Positions 22,620 through 33,881 of a stretch of DNA of 64,000 bases are shown here, in pieces (positions within the stretch are counted from its first letter, which is position 1; the number at the start of each line of letters is the position of its first letter). The translations under genes and the position numbers were made by a program. The stretch lies in NCBI RefSeq assembly GCF_026914265.1, contig NC_069134.1:9169758-9233757 (forward strand), given 5' to 3'. Below the pieces are notes generated by a model. The model was not told where the DNA came from, made no database searches, and was given only the letters and a program-made list of their open reading frames with translations. Source of the DNA: Mya arenaria (taxonomy: Eukaryota > Mollusca > Bivalvia > Myida > Myidae).

Positions 22620-25600
22620 ATTGTTATTGGAAAAACGCCGTTGTTCCGGAGAAAAAATAACTTTTAAGAAAATGCTTAAGTTGTGTTATAACTTTAATGC
22701 CCTGTATGTGAATACCAATCGAAGAAACACGAGACATACGAAAATCTTTAAGGCATGATAATGTTTTCTCACAGGGCAATGTCGAACTGATATGGGTTAA
22801 GGGAAAATAAATACATAGCTATGATAGAGTGGACATTTTGAAAAATGCCATAATGACATATAGTATCCTGGAGTTAAATAGTAACATATGTTGTACAAGT
22901 TTCCGCAATAGTTTGAGTAGAAAAATCCGAAAAGAGGAAAATTTGCCGCTATCGTTAGAAATTTACTCAAGTTTTAAAATGTGTTCATATTCAGACTCAG
23001 AAAAGTTTATTTTATTTTATATGCTTAAGTATGAGAATATACATTCTCAAAATACGTGTTTATACAAAACATTTAGGTTCTGGAACACTGCATTTGTATT
23101 AACAAATACAACAATGTGCATCATATAAACTTTTGTATTAACATTTAAAGATAAGATTTCTGTAAGTTTGGGCTAGCCTCATTGTGTTTCCTGCAATATT
23201 TTAAGAATTTTACAAACAAAAGGATATAATTAGCGAAATATTACAAGGTCAGCACTTCGGCTTCATTGATGGATTTATTAGATTCATTATCTTTAATTTA
23301 GGATACGATATGTTGATATGTTCCAGCAATTCATACGCATTAAAAAACATTAAAAATGATTGATTAAACACACCGATTCGTGCAGGAAATGGAAGTTATG
23401 AAATGCATATTATTAAGTGTAACGTTGCTAAAAGAAACATTCTGACAAGGCCTTTGGCCTTAAACATTATGTATAATTGAAGTATGGCATAATAAGAAAC
23501 CGTCCGAAACGTTTTTAAATCCGATTATCTTAGTTCATACAGCTAAGACATTTTGAACATATTTTTCATTTATATATCTATATGTGGGAACACTTAAAAC
23601 AATTTTTAATGAAAATGACAAAATATCTGTTTTCGAACTTTAGATGAGCATTTCGGTTCGATACTAAACTACAACTGCCCCCTTACTCGCGGCAATTTTA
23701 CCACGACGTCATACTGCATATGCAGTTATGCTACACCTTTCGCTGTTTAAGCGCATGGTATGTGTTGTTATTTACAATCCAATAAGGTGTCATGTAACGT
23801 TATAAACGCGGGCGCCGTCTGCGTGTTACGATGATTATATAAACTAATGGTGCGCTGTCAATATCGAGTTAATGTATTGTTAGGTAGTATGGCCATATGA
23901 CGTTCCAATTTCATATGATGTTTCCATTTCGTGAATCGAACCATTAATACAGAAGTTTTAGCAAAGTTCTACTCGTTTTAGGATCCCCCCTCCTAAAACC
24001 AAGCCAGCAAAGATATGAGACTCAAATATCTCCATAATTACTTTCATGAGGTCTATAAGGGCAGTCTATTTAGTACCCCAATGGGATGTGCATCATGGAT
24101 TAAAATGAGACCCATATGAGCAGTATTCGCAAATAATATAGGCCCTGTTATTTGACAAAAGATTTTGCTCTCTGTTATGTATGGAAAGGCTTCAATTATA
24201 GTTTTTACCGTCTGCATTTAAGAATAAGCTGCTCCAATCAAGTATGATTTGCTATTTTTGGGCATTTGTATTATATGTCATCAAATGTTGTGGAAAATGG
24301 ATTTTTGGAAAAAGTAAAGAAATCGAGGATATTACTTCAGGGTAAGAACTTACTTTATTTCATGAGTGTCGTAGAAAAACATATAGAATCTATGATCACG
24401 CGTGAAATGAAATACGATCTTTCACTGAAGAAACAACAATACATTTTCTGTTTCTTTTATGCTTATTTTCGGAGTTTTATTTGTATTTTGATACATTTTT
24501 TTAATAACCCCATTTTTTGAAAAGAGTGTTTTTTACGCCGCTACCCATGGGACGTCCCTAACGTCACCCCTGATGACGTAGCAACTTTCTATTTCCGGTT
24601 TCTGGAGAAAAAGTTCTCTGATATTCTTTTTTATAGATTATTATTCGCTCGTTTTTTAGTGCAAACATTTTATAAACATTAATCCATTGAGGTAAATTAG
24701 TGCATCTATGTTCCAAAACCTAACGAACGCACTTATACATTAAACAGGGCATAAATAAATAACCAAATTACTACACCGCCATTTATTGAATGAACATTTG
24801 AAATGTAGAACAATTGCAAAACAATTGCGGATAAGCTTTGGATATAAAACATTTTTCTTAGTTTTAGAGTTTGTTTCATGATACATGAGTATCCAGTCAT
24901 CCCACTGTAAGAGACCAGTCTGATTCGCTTGAAGACAGGTCGAGTTCAAGGAAAAGAGTGAAGACCACGCTAGGTTGTTGACAAATTTTGAGACGTGGTG
25001 GGTATACAATTAATCAGTTAATCTGATAATTGCGGTGTGAATTTTCAGGGAAGTTCGTTTTATGATTACAACGACAAACAGTTCAAACAATATTTGAAAA
25101 ACGATGATATAACGTTCTATTTATTTTCGAGCATTTGTTTTCGTCTGTAATATGTTTGGTATGAAGCAACTGTTGGACTACTGTTAGAACATTCAGCTTT
25201 AAAGTTCAAGAAATCGTTTGAAAATCGGGATAACCATTTTTCTAATAAACGGTAAGTTGTTTATTTCCAAATATATCTTTATTCCAACTTATGTCACCTT
25301 CTTTAAATTTCAAATTAGTTTTTTGGCAACATTTTCTGGTCCAAGGTGAAGTGTTTTGGTTTGATCAAGGGGAAGTATAACTACAAAGGATATTAAAAGT
25401 AGTTATAAAAGTTGATATGTTCTCTCCTTTTTGCGGTTAATATATTAAATTGATATTCTCACTGATGTTATTTCATTGATAAAATGCCATAGTTCATCAA
25501 AAAGTATGAAAGAAATCGATATCGTTCACTGTCCGTTCCAAGGCGGTTAACCCATCATCTATGCAGAAAGCTATTTCGATGCGTGAGTGGTCTGTGTGTG

Positions 25601-26050
25601 GTGTTTGTATTTGGGTTCGTGGTGTTTACACATTTGAGTCTCCAGTTCATTGTCGCGTGGATTCTTGCCGTGTGCCTCTAAGCAGTTTTTTACTCCTGGG
25701 CTTGCCCCTATAGTTTTCATTGTATAATTTATTTTGCCCTCATTGAAACCATACCGGACCAACCTTGGCAATAGTGATACATAAAATAATTTAATAAAGT
25801 TTTACGCCTGACATTGATTTTATAGAAATGAAGGTGCATGTTCTCAAGTAAATCAGCTTTTGAAAAAAATACCACACTTCTGAATCATAATTAAGTATCT
25901 CACCTATTAGGACTATTATCTAATAATGATAAGACGTAACTTTAATTAAGTAAATTTTGAGTGATGTTTTTTTGTTTTGTTTTTTTTTAAGTTTACAGCC
26001 AGCTTTTGGTGCTTAGCCTACTAGAGCTTTTCATATTTTATTAAATTAGC
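22620..26050. other. Intergenic, no recognisable gene
   Basis: About 3.4 kb with no supported coding region or complete mobile element. Short open frames near 22829 and 24266 lack any protein-like feature. Confidence 0.4.
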
Positions 26051-26099
26051 CACAAATGACAAACCTCCCTTTCTCAATTCTATGACCTTAATTTTACAT

Positions 26100-26190
26100 T
26101 TAGATCTAGTAATTTGGTAAAATTCTGTAGGTCTTCCTCGGATTCAGAACATATAACAATATTATCTGCGTACAACAAGAGTAGTATATT
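26100..26190 (-). pseudogene. Reverse transcriptase fragment (LINE relic)
   Basis: On the minus strand, codons spanning 26178 to 26100 read LLLYADNIVICSESEEDLQN, which matches the catalytic YADD box region of non-LTR reverse transcriptases, with the second Asp changed to Asn (26161-26172). The frame closes soon after with no recognisable flanking domains. It is a short dead fragment next to the MITE at 26222. Confidence 0.65.
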
Positions 26191-26221
26191 AAATATGTTG
26201 ATATTGATTCATTTCAGTCCA

Positions 26222-26721
26222 TTAAAGGTGCTGTCTCACGTATGATAAAATAGCGGAAAAAAAGAAAATTGTCGAAAACTGACATAAACTTGGCATCGAT
26301 GTGTACAATGCATTGAAACTTACTAACTGAAGTACCACATAGTTTACAATTTATTTAAGTTTAGCAGTTATTTCGTATTTTTCCATTAAAAAAGATTTCT
26401 GGGTATGTCTACCAGGTAGAATTCATTCCTTATGCGTGATTGGCTAGTCGGTGTTATCACGTGATATTACCGAGGTAGGTGTATAGCTTAATAATGTCAC
26501 CCAATTTGAATAAGCCTTTGTAGCGCAGTGAGTAAGACGCTGGACTACAATTTTGGCGACGCGGGTTCAAACCCGGTCTCCGACACATTTTTTTTTTTTT
26601 TACATTTTGGTACTTTTTTTACAATTACGATATCAAAGCGTAACACATTATTAGATAATTGTCCTGAGATTCGTAACAGAAAAAGCTTTTTTTGGTGCCA
26701 ATCTGTGACACAGTACCTTAA
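26222..26721 (+). mobile_element. tRNA-carrying TTAA MITE, copy B
   Basis: 500-bp element bounded by TTAA at both ends, with inverted termini AAGGTGCTGTCTCAC and, inward from the right, AGGTACTGTGTCAC. Internal landmarks shared with the copies at 15090 and 54151 are the AACTTGGCATCGATGTGTAC block, GTAGAATTCATTCCTTATGC and a CACGTGATAT segment. A tRNA-like sequence sits at 26514-26586, followed by a T13 run. TTAA target use resembles piggyBac, but the superfamily is not proven. The right TTAA is shared with the next MITE. Confidence 0.75.
26514..26586 (+). other. tRNA-like sequence inside MITE copy B
   Basis: TAGCGCAGTGAGTAAGACGC matches a type-2 Pol III box A region and GGTTCAAACCC is a good box B. 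The anticodon loop reads CTACAAT, and the 54-kb copy has CTGCAAT (anticodon GCA, Cys). The acceptor stem does not pair, so this is not a functional tRNA gene. It is followed by a long T-run, a Pol III terminator. Confidence 0.7.
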
Positions 26722-27081
26722 AAGATGCACTCTTACTCCCAAATTAAATTTACCAAAATTATTGCAATTGTTTTCCTATTCCAAAAAGGATGAATAAATG
26801 TCAAAAACAATGGCTCTTATGAAGGTTATTGAGTTTAATTTGAAAAAAGGGCCCAGAAATCATGGAATTTCTACCATATGAGTTCCTAGAAGAGCACAGT
26901 AAATCTTTTAGCACTCACCAATCATTTAATATGTTTGCGTTTGCTGCCATTAAATACACGGTTACAATCTTATTATCAGTAATTAATATTTTCCATAAAT
27001 GCATTATTTATTAAGTAGTTAAAGGTGTACCAGTCAAAATGTATGTTTGTTATACATGTGTATGTAAGAGTGTCACTTTAA
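26718..27081 (+). mobile_element. TTAA-type MITE abutting the tRNA-MITE
   Basis: 364 bp bounded by TTAA at 26718 and 27078, with inverted termini TTAAAAGATGCACTCTTAC and TTAAAGTGACACTCTTACA. No coding capacity. Two diverged reverse-strand copies lie at 28318-28660 and 33283-33545, sharing for example the GTGAGTGCTAAAAG box and TCAAATTAAA. It shares its left TTAA with the neighbouring MITE. Confidence 0.75.
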
Positions 27082-28317
27082 GTTATAAATATTCCTCCAG
27101 ATCTTTGCATACATACAAAATAAACGAGACAAGCACATGTTCATATTGAGCATACTAAACTCTCACTCACTAAACTCATTTTTGAATGTTATGCTTGACT
27201 ATTTATTGCAATTCAGCGGTACAGTATTCATCACGATTCCCACATATGCCCTATGTAATTAATTGGTAAAAAGTAAGGCTCCTGCAGATATAAAACGAAT
27301 GTTTTTGTAAAGTCAACAGAGCTTAAATATAACTTATCATTTTGTTTTAGAGTAGGTTCGATTATACAATTAAAAACGTTTATGTTATCAATTGTGCCGT
27401 TGATTTTTTTTCATATTTGAAACCACAAGACAATGTTAATTGTGTTTGTTGGAGCAATTTGATTTAATAACATGTTCACATGAAAGACGAAAGAGTTTTT
27501 CGAAAAAAAAGCAAATGCTTTTTGGGTCGTTTTTTAAAATTGCTTTATAAATTTGCTGAACTATTTTTGACACCAAAAATTTGTAAGGGGTGTATGTTTT
27601 ACTCTTGAAAAAGAATGCTTCCCAAACCTAAATAAAATATGAAATTTGGAAACATCTAAATTTTCGATTTTTCTTATCCTCTTTACACAGTGTTTTGTCC
27701 TTAAAGGTATTTATTCTGAATTATTCGATGTTGTTTTTAATATCATTTATTAATAAGCAGATTGTGACACTGCACAGAATCGCTTACAAATGCACTGACG
27801 GAGAAAAAAGTAACAATCTATGTAGCTAAAAGTGTGCATGCAAACTCGCCCATTTTAAGATTGGTCAATATGCGCCTTTTCATTAAAAGAACTTATTTCA
27901 TTTCAACCGGTTTAAATACAAATGTTGCCTTTTTTCCAAATAATAAACATGTGGTACCTCAAAAATGCATCGAAAACAGCGAAATGTTACTCCTCCAGGG
28001 CCTCATTTTCACTATTGAGAGCAACATTTGAATAATGTACTTAGTTTTTGATGTGTTTTTCAAACAATAGTTATGGTTATGAAAAATTAAATGACAGCAC
28101 TATTGAAATGACGAGTATTATGTATTTATTATTCAAATTGATTTCCACATTGTACCCCAATAAAGTTATTATTATATCGAGAAATAATAATTGCCATCCT
28201 TGTATATTGGAGTTTTCTGAAACTTTAAACTTGTATCAGTCTGCAAAAAAGGAAAATAGTACGCTAAATATCTTTATCTGCATTTGAATTAAAATGACAC
28301 TAATATTTAAATTCAAT
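27082..28317. other. Intergenic, no recognisable gene
   Basis: AT-rich spacer. Short open frames at 27834 and 28048 have no protein-like features. Confidence 0.4.
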
Positions 28318-28660
28318 GCATCAACATGTATAGCAAACGAAAAAAAACCTTTAACTACTTTTCTAAAAAAAAATGCATTTTTGAAAAAAACAAAATCCTG
28401 ACATCAATATTGTTATCATTAATATAAAAAATCTGAAAAGAAAATCTACAAATATTAAATGACTGTTGTGTCCTAAAAGATTAACAGTGATCAACTATAG
28501 TCTCATTAGGTAGAATTATCGTGTTTCATGCGGCTTTTCGTTCAAATTAAATACAGTATCCCTCATCAGAACCATTGTTTTCGGTATGTTTTATCCTTTT
28601 CGGTAAATTAAAACAATTCTTTAGTTGGAAAACATCGTGTTTAGAAGCAATCGTGCATCT
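28318..28660 (-). mobile_element. Diverged copy of the 26.7-kb MITE
   Basis: Read on the plus strand this follows the reverse complement of the 26718 element block by block: CATGTATAGCAAAC, CCTTTAACTACTT, the ATTAAATGACTG region, CTAAAAGATTAACAGTGATC, a TAGGTAGAAT box, TTCAAATTAAA and a terminal GTGCATCT near 28655. It is heavily mutated and the flanking TTAA is no longer clear. Confidence 0.6.
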
Positions 28661-29110
28661 CATAGCAACGTTCTATATTAAAATAAAATAATAAGACATG
28701 TATAATGTTTAAACAGGCTTAAATAACATGTAACAGAAATATCAATGCGATTTAGTTATATATTTATTGCAATTTTAATATTCACTGGTTGCCCTCTGTG
28801 TCTTAATTTATTGTGTGTTTTGGCATTAAACCCATTAATTGAGATATCAAACAGGAAACGCTTGTTATAAATCCATAGATGATCTATTCAAATGTGTCCT
28901 CACAACCTTCGTACTGGTAATTATGACAAGAGCGTAAAAATGTATGTCAAAATTTAAATGACGGGGCCGATTATACAGTCAAATTAGTTTATGATTGACT
29001 CGCCTGCTGCCAATCAAACATTTACTTGAAAAAAAGTCATTGTCAATCATACAATTAACTACATATTGGCGTCTGCCTCATTCATGGACCGCAGACATCC
29101 TTGACTACAG

Positions 29111-29227
29111 GTAAGATTTGCAAATACAGCTAGTCTTAGTTTGAATAATGATAATCTAACATACAGTTAATATTTTTAGAATATACAAAAACACATAAAT
29201 TTATATTGATTTTTTTTTTACTTTCAG
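29111..29227 (+). other. Putative 5'-UTR intron of the 29-kb gene
   Basis: A strong donor (GACTACAG then GTAAGAT) at 29111 and a polypyrimidine-ACTTTCAG acceptor ending at 29227 define a 117-bp intron that ends 11 nt before the ATG. The upstream exon would end at 29110. No clear TATA box was found. Confidence 0.6.
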
Positions 29228-29238
29228 TGCGGAGAGAC

Positions 29239-31626
29239 ATGGTGCGACCAATCCGTCTTGAGACTCCTGGTCTGTTGCTTCTGGTAGCAGCTGGGATGTC
29301 CGGTGTAGTCGGACATATGCCACCAAATTCCAACCCTTTCAACCCGCCATACTTTGGTCGGCAGCATGGGTTTCGTGGATACGGTCAGGGCTACAGTTCA
29401 CGTCCGAGATATGGAACGTATGAACGATACTTTATTCCTGGTAGACAGTCCCCTGCTGGTAGCGGCGGCAGAGCGCAAAGACGCGACAGAGCAGGCTTGC
29501 CGTCGGCATCATCTAGTGATTATCAAAGAGGTTACTCAGCTAATTATGAACGAAGATCTAGTGGTCGTGATTTTGAGGCAGGTGGTTCACCAGTGGTAAG
29601 TGGTCGTTACGGCACTCAAAGCAATGATATGTTGAAGAGAGGAAACGCGTATATTAATAACTACGGCAAAAGCAGGCGTATAGCCGATAGTCGTGATAGA
29701 ATTGCGGGAAGGCAAGTTATTCCAGTGTCACCTTATGTTGAACGAAAAACACACAGAGCCGGTGGTAACCGGCGTTCAACTTTTCAACACAATCCCAGAG
29801 ATACCATTAGTAGCCGTGGTCGTAGAAATAATTTCCAAGATGTTAGTTTTCTGGAACATTCCACTGGAAACGACGTGGTAGACTTTGGCAACAATGAATT
29901 AAGACCGGGATTTCAAAGTAATCGTAATTTTGACATGGATCTTAGACGGAACAATGAGATCAACAACATGGGTGTCATTGAAAGAGGTCGTCGAGTAAGA
30001 AATGACAATAATAGATTAAATAAACAATTAAACCGCAATGCTTTTAGACGAAGTCGAGTGGATAATATCAACAATTTTGGTTTTGGAAGAGACTTTATAA
30101 GGGAAAACGGAAATGGAAGGGGAAACAACTATGGTAGAAAAAGTGACAGCGGCTTTGGCAGAGGAAACAACGAAAACAATAGGGGCGCTGATTTTAAAAG
30201 AGACATGGGTTTGAATAATTGGAACAGAAGGGACAACCATTTCGGCAGTAGAGGGAACAATGATAATGGTGGTAGTGGCTTAAGAGGAATTGATGGGAAC
30301 AGAAGGGACAACCATTTCGGCAGTAGAGGGGGCAATGATAATGGTGGTAGGGGCTTAAGAGGAATTGATGGGAACAGAAGGAACACTGACTTTGGCCGAG
30401 AATTCAGAGGGGGTAACAGGAACAACATAAACAACATAGTTGGCGGAAACTTGAGAGTGGACGACGGAAATGGTAGAAATAACGACTTAGGTAGAGGGTT
30501 TAGAGGTAACGATGTTAACGGCGGTAACAATGGCTTTGTTAGAGACCTATATGGAAGAAGCAGTGGGGCTGCTCATTTGGGCAGACAATTAAGAAGAGGC
30601 AATGACGACGAAAGAAACAACGACTTTGGCAGAGAAATTCGAGGGGACAGCAGAAACGGTAACGATTTTGGCAGAGACCTGAGAGGAAGTAGCGGGAGAA
30701 ACTCAAATGTTCAAGATTATTCAAATAACGGTGGCTCAAATGTATTACGTGAGTTTACGTTCAATGACAATTCCGGAGTTCCCTATAACGTTTCTTTAAT
30801 ACCGAAATCTAGTGGTAGAAATTCTGGGCATTCTATTTTTTCTGGATCAACGGTTGATCTAACATCTTTGTCTATGGCTGATTCATCTTCAAAACATTTA
30901 CGACGGGAAATAAAATCTGATAACAATGGGCAGACGACCTCCAGTGTTAAAACTACAGACACCTCAACATCTACTACAAACAAACCCCGCGTAAATAATG
31001 CACGAAATATTGGTGGAAATAATAAAATAAGTAAACCTGGGTCTGTTGCTTATATCGGTGGCGGTTCGTCTTCAACCGACACTAATAGAAAGGCTACAGA
31101 AATTCACACTGGAAAAGCCATATCCTTCACATCTTGGGGGGAAAGGGACACGAAAGGATCGCAGACGGCTTCGATTAAAAGTAATGCATCGGAAGATCGG
31201 AATGTTTGGCTCACGTCTTTGTTAAACAATAAACGACCTGTTGTACCTAGCCAAGGCATTGTGCTTGACAATAAGCAGCCAGAAGCAAATGTGTTGATAG
31301 GCAGCGTGGTAAAAGAACAATCGTCCTCGGCACCTTTAGCACCCTCCCTACCAGACCAAGTCGTGTCGACTGATATCGTACATTCTAATTCCCTATCATT
31401 ATTGTCTGGCAATGATGAACGCTCGTCTAGTGGTGTCTCGGGCAGCAGGACAGGGAAGACTTCGGGAAGCACAGCATACCGAGGGACTCAATTGGCAAAA
31501 CCACAAATAACTCATCTACCACGCCGACCGGATGTCGCCGTAAAAGGCCAGTCATCGTTCATGCGGGGAGCAGATGCGTACAGAACTAAGGCAGACATTG
31601 TTATTAGTCTCCTTTCAAATGATTGA
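29239..31626 (+). CDS. Secreted Asn/Arg/Gly-rich repetitive protein
   Basis: A 795-aa protein in one coding exon, family not recognised. The start at 29239 is preferred over the in-frame ATG at 29206 because the splice acceptor ends at 29227 and the protein then opens MVRPIRLETPGLLLLVAAGM, a plausible signal peptide. There is no Cys in the whole protein. Residues about 30-130 are Tyr/Arg/Gly-rich (GYGQGYSSRPRYGTYERYF). Residues about 200-510 are Asn/Arg/Gly-rich with RDNHFGSRG and DFGR(E/D)(F/I/L)RG motifs, including a 25-residue tandem unit. The C-terminal 280 residues are Ser/Thr/Lys-rich and less repetitive. Many dibasic sites could be processed. A calcified-matrix or adhesive role is inferred from secretion, composition and neighbours. 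Intrinsic disorder is expected. Confidence 0.83.
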   Translation: MVRPIRLETPGLLLLVAAGMSGVVGHMPPNSNPFNPPYFGRQHGFRGYGQGYSSRPRYGTYERYFIPGRQSPAGSGGRAQRRDRAGLPSASSSDYQRGYSANYERRSSGRDFEAGGSPVVSGRYGTQSNDMLKRGNAYINNYGKSRRIADSRDRIAGRQVIPVSPYVERKTHRAGGNRRSTFQHNPRDTISSRGRRNNFQDVSFLEHSTGNDVVDFGNNELRPGFQSNRNFDMDLRRNNEINNMGVIERGRRVRNDNNRLNKQLNRNAFRRSRVDNINNFGFGRDFIRENGNGRGNNYGRKSDSGFGRGNNENNRGADFKRDMGLNNWNRRDNHFGSRGNNDNGGSGLRGIDGNRRDNHFGSRGGNDNGGRGLRGIDGNRRNTDFGREFRGGNRNNINNIVGGNLRVDDGNGRNNDLGRGFRGNDVNGGNNGFVRDLYGRSSGAAHLGRQLRRGNDDERNNDFGREIRGDSRNGNDFGRDLRGSSGRNSNVQDYSNNGGSNVLREFTFNDNSGVPYNVSLIPKSSGRNSGHSIFSGSTVDLTSLSMADSSSKHLRREIKSDNNGQTTSSVKTTDTSTSTTNKPRVNNARNIGGNNKISKPGSVAYIGGGSSSTDTNRKATEIHTGKAISFTSWGERDTKGSQTASIKSNASEDRNVWLTSLLNNKRPVVPSQGIVLDNKQPEANVLIGSVVKEQSSSAPLAPSLPDQVVSTDIVHSNSLSLLSGNDERSSSGVSGSRTGKTSGSTAYRGTQLAKPQITHLPRRPDVAVKGQSSFMRGADAYRTKADIVISLLSND
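30223..30447 (+). repeat. 75-bp in-frame coding repeat, ~3 copies
   Basis: AACAGAAGGGACAACCATTT begins units at 30223 and 30298, and a diverged third unit (AACAGAAGGAACACTGACTT) starts at 30373. The period is exactly 75 bp (25 codons). The first two copies are almost identical, pointing to a recent duplication. Confidence 0.85.
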
Positions 31627-32309
31627 TACTCTTAAAATTGTTTAGTGAAACAAGCAATCGGATATTTGCAACTTTAGACTGATTATATTACAATTGTACT
31701 GACAACGCTATCTTTGTTTTCTATATAATCTCTCGAACATAATATCACCAAACTAAGTAGTTCGAAAGTACAAAAAATATTGTTAATTATTGAATATTTC
31801 AAGAAGAAAACAAAATATAACAACGTTTGTTACGACTCCTGTGCGATCGTAGTAATGGACATTTTACCAGCGATATATTTTTAACATGATAATACCTTTG
31901 TATTTTGACATATTGTGTACTACAATTATTGAAGCGAGGATTATGCATTAAATTTCGAAAAAGAAAACGGTAGCCATAAAGCAGGAATGCTACCGTGCAA
32001 CGATATTCCAATATACGCATGCTGATTATTATACGCTGGATATTGAACAGTGACAATATGGTACAAAAACAGTGAAAATACCAACACCCCTCGTGAAATA
32101 ATTTAACTCAGCAAAAAAAAAAGTTTTTATTAGTTACTGTTGTGCGACTAGTGACACAACCTTTCGAACCACAATGAATATGTCATTGCAGGTTTGACTA
32201 TAATCATTTACAAAGAGTGCCAAACTGACGCAAAATACGCCCATTTAAGGACAAGTTTGGTAATGGGAGGTTATACATTAAAGTAAACTTTAGTGAGCGG
32301 ACACTGTAA
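31627..32309. other. 3' flank and spacer, no gene seen
   Basis: Follows the Asn/Arg/Gly-rich gene. An ATTAAA at 31947-31952 could be its polyadenylation signal but is 320 bp away. Nothing else is recognisable. Confidence 0.4.
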
Positions 32310-32945
32310 ATACAGAGACTGGCATTTTTATGGTCATAGCTCTGGAGTGACTGAAGCAACATTGTTATCGAATTTCATCTAGAATGTTTGCCCATATACA
32401 GTTTTACCTCATTTGGTGATGATTAGACAAGGACGTCTTGAGTTATCGATCGGACCAGACCGATTTTAGGTAATTTCTATAATTAAAGGGTGATAACTCT
32501 CCAGTGACTTGAGCGGTATGGCCGGTTAATGAACTTGTCTAGAATATTTGGTCCATACAGATTCCGACCAAATTAGGTAATGATTTGACAAAGATTTCTA
32601 AAGTTATTGATTGGACAATACCGAATTTATGTAATTTATAACTAAAAGTCCGTAGCTCACCAGTGACTCGAGCGATTTGTCTAGTTATCGAACTTGATCG
32701 AGATTTATACTCATGCACATTCCGACCACATTTGGTGATGATTGAACAAAGGCTTCTATAAAGTTGTTAATTAGACAAGAACAATATAAGATAATATATT
32801 GATGTTTAGTGCGACAACTTTCGAATAACTCTAGTGATATAGCTGGTTTCGAATTTGTTCGAGATAATCAACCCATACACTATCTGACCAAATATGGTGA
32901 TAACGGGACAAATGCATCCAACTTTATTGATCAGACAACGTATTG
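32310..32945. repeat. ~160-bp degenerate tandem repeat, 4 copies
   Basis: GGTGATGATTAGACAA-like boxes at 32415, 32577, 32734 and 32896 give spacings of 162, 157 and 162 bp. Each unit also carries CCAGTGAC(T)-GAGCG and CATACA-ATTCCGACCA-like segments. Units are strongly diverged and non-coding. Confidence 0.7.
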
Positions 32946-33282
32946 GACGCTGCCACCCTAAGCAGCAGGTGAAACTCTTACGCGTCCCGTTCTATGAACG
33001 GTCATGAACAAATTAAAGGTAGGCATTTTACGTTTATTTTCAGTTGAAATATCGAACACAATTGTGTCCCATAAAAACGTTATCTCCTGTGAACAATATA
33101 TTTTACATATTCTTAGGTTATTAACTAAGCAAACTCTCTTCGAAGCATAACAACGAAATAGTAGGGTTAATGGAACCATAGTTAGCTTACAGCCTACATA
33201 TTCAGCCTATAAAAGTGCAGATAGGCAATCATTAAATACTAGACATAATCATAAAAGCGATACTTTTATTCAAAATCAGTAC

Positions 33283-33545
33283 ATACACATGTATAACAAA
33301 CATATATTTTGAGTGATAAACCATTAACTATTTACTAAATAATAATTTTTGGAAGCTATTAATAACTGATAACAAGATTGTAACTGTGTGTTAAAATACT
33401 AGTAGCTAAAAAGCAAACAATAGTAAATCATGGGTGAGTGCTAAAAGCTTTACTGTGATCGACTATCGTCTCATAAGGTAGAAATACCGTGTTGTCTGCA
33501 CCTTTCTTTCAAATTAAACTTGGAATCCTTTATAAGACAAGGGGG
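33283..33545 (-). mobile_element. Diverged partial copy of the 26.7-kb MITE
   Basis: On the plus strand it follows the reverse complement of the 26718 element: ACATGTATAACAAACATA, CATTAACTATTTACTAAATA, ACAAGATTGTAACTGTGT, GGTGAGTGCTAAAAG and TTTCAAATTAAACTT. One terminus is missing, so it is truncated. Confidence 0.65.
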
Positions 33546-33881
33546 ATGACGTAATTTCGTTTCATGCAAACATTAAGTGAGAAAAATGTTTCATTGCAAA
33601 CAAAATGGCGGATTTAGAATGAAAAGTACCGATTCTGGTACCAACTTTTGCCTGGTAAGTGGGCTTTTTCTTTAAAATTTGAAAAATGAATGCGTCCAGT
33701 ATGTGGCGAAAAACATATTCTTCGATCGACATCTTAGTTTGGTATCATAACTTTAAAGATAAAAAAGTTATTGAAGAGATTGTGGCTTAGGAGGCAATGT
33801 TTACAAATAAACGTGTTGATTTATTCCACAATTTTTCATATTTTTCTCGGCAAATATGGCATACCTGTGCATGTTGTAACT

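Noticed and set aside
29913..30530. Pro/Leu-rich minus-strand frames
   Set aside because: They are antisense readings of the Asn/Arg/Gly repeats of the 795-aa protein.
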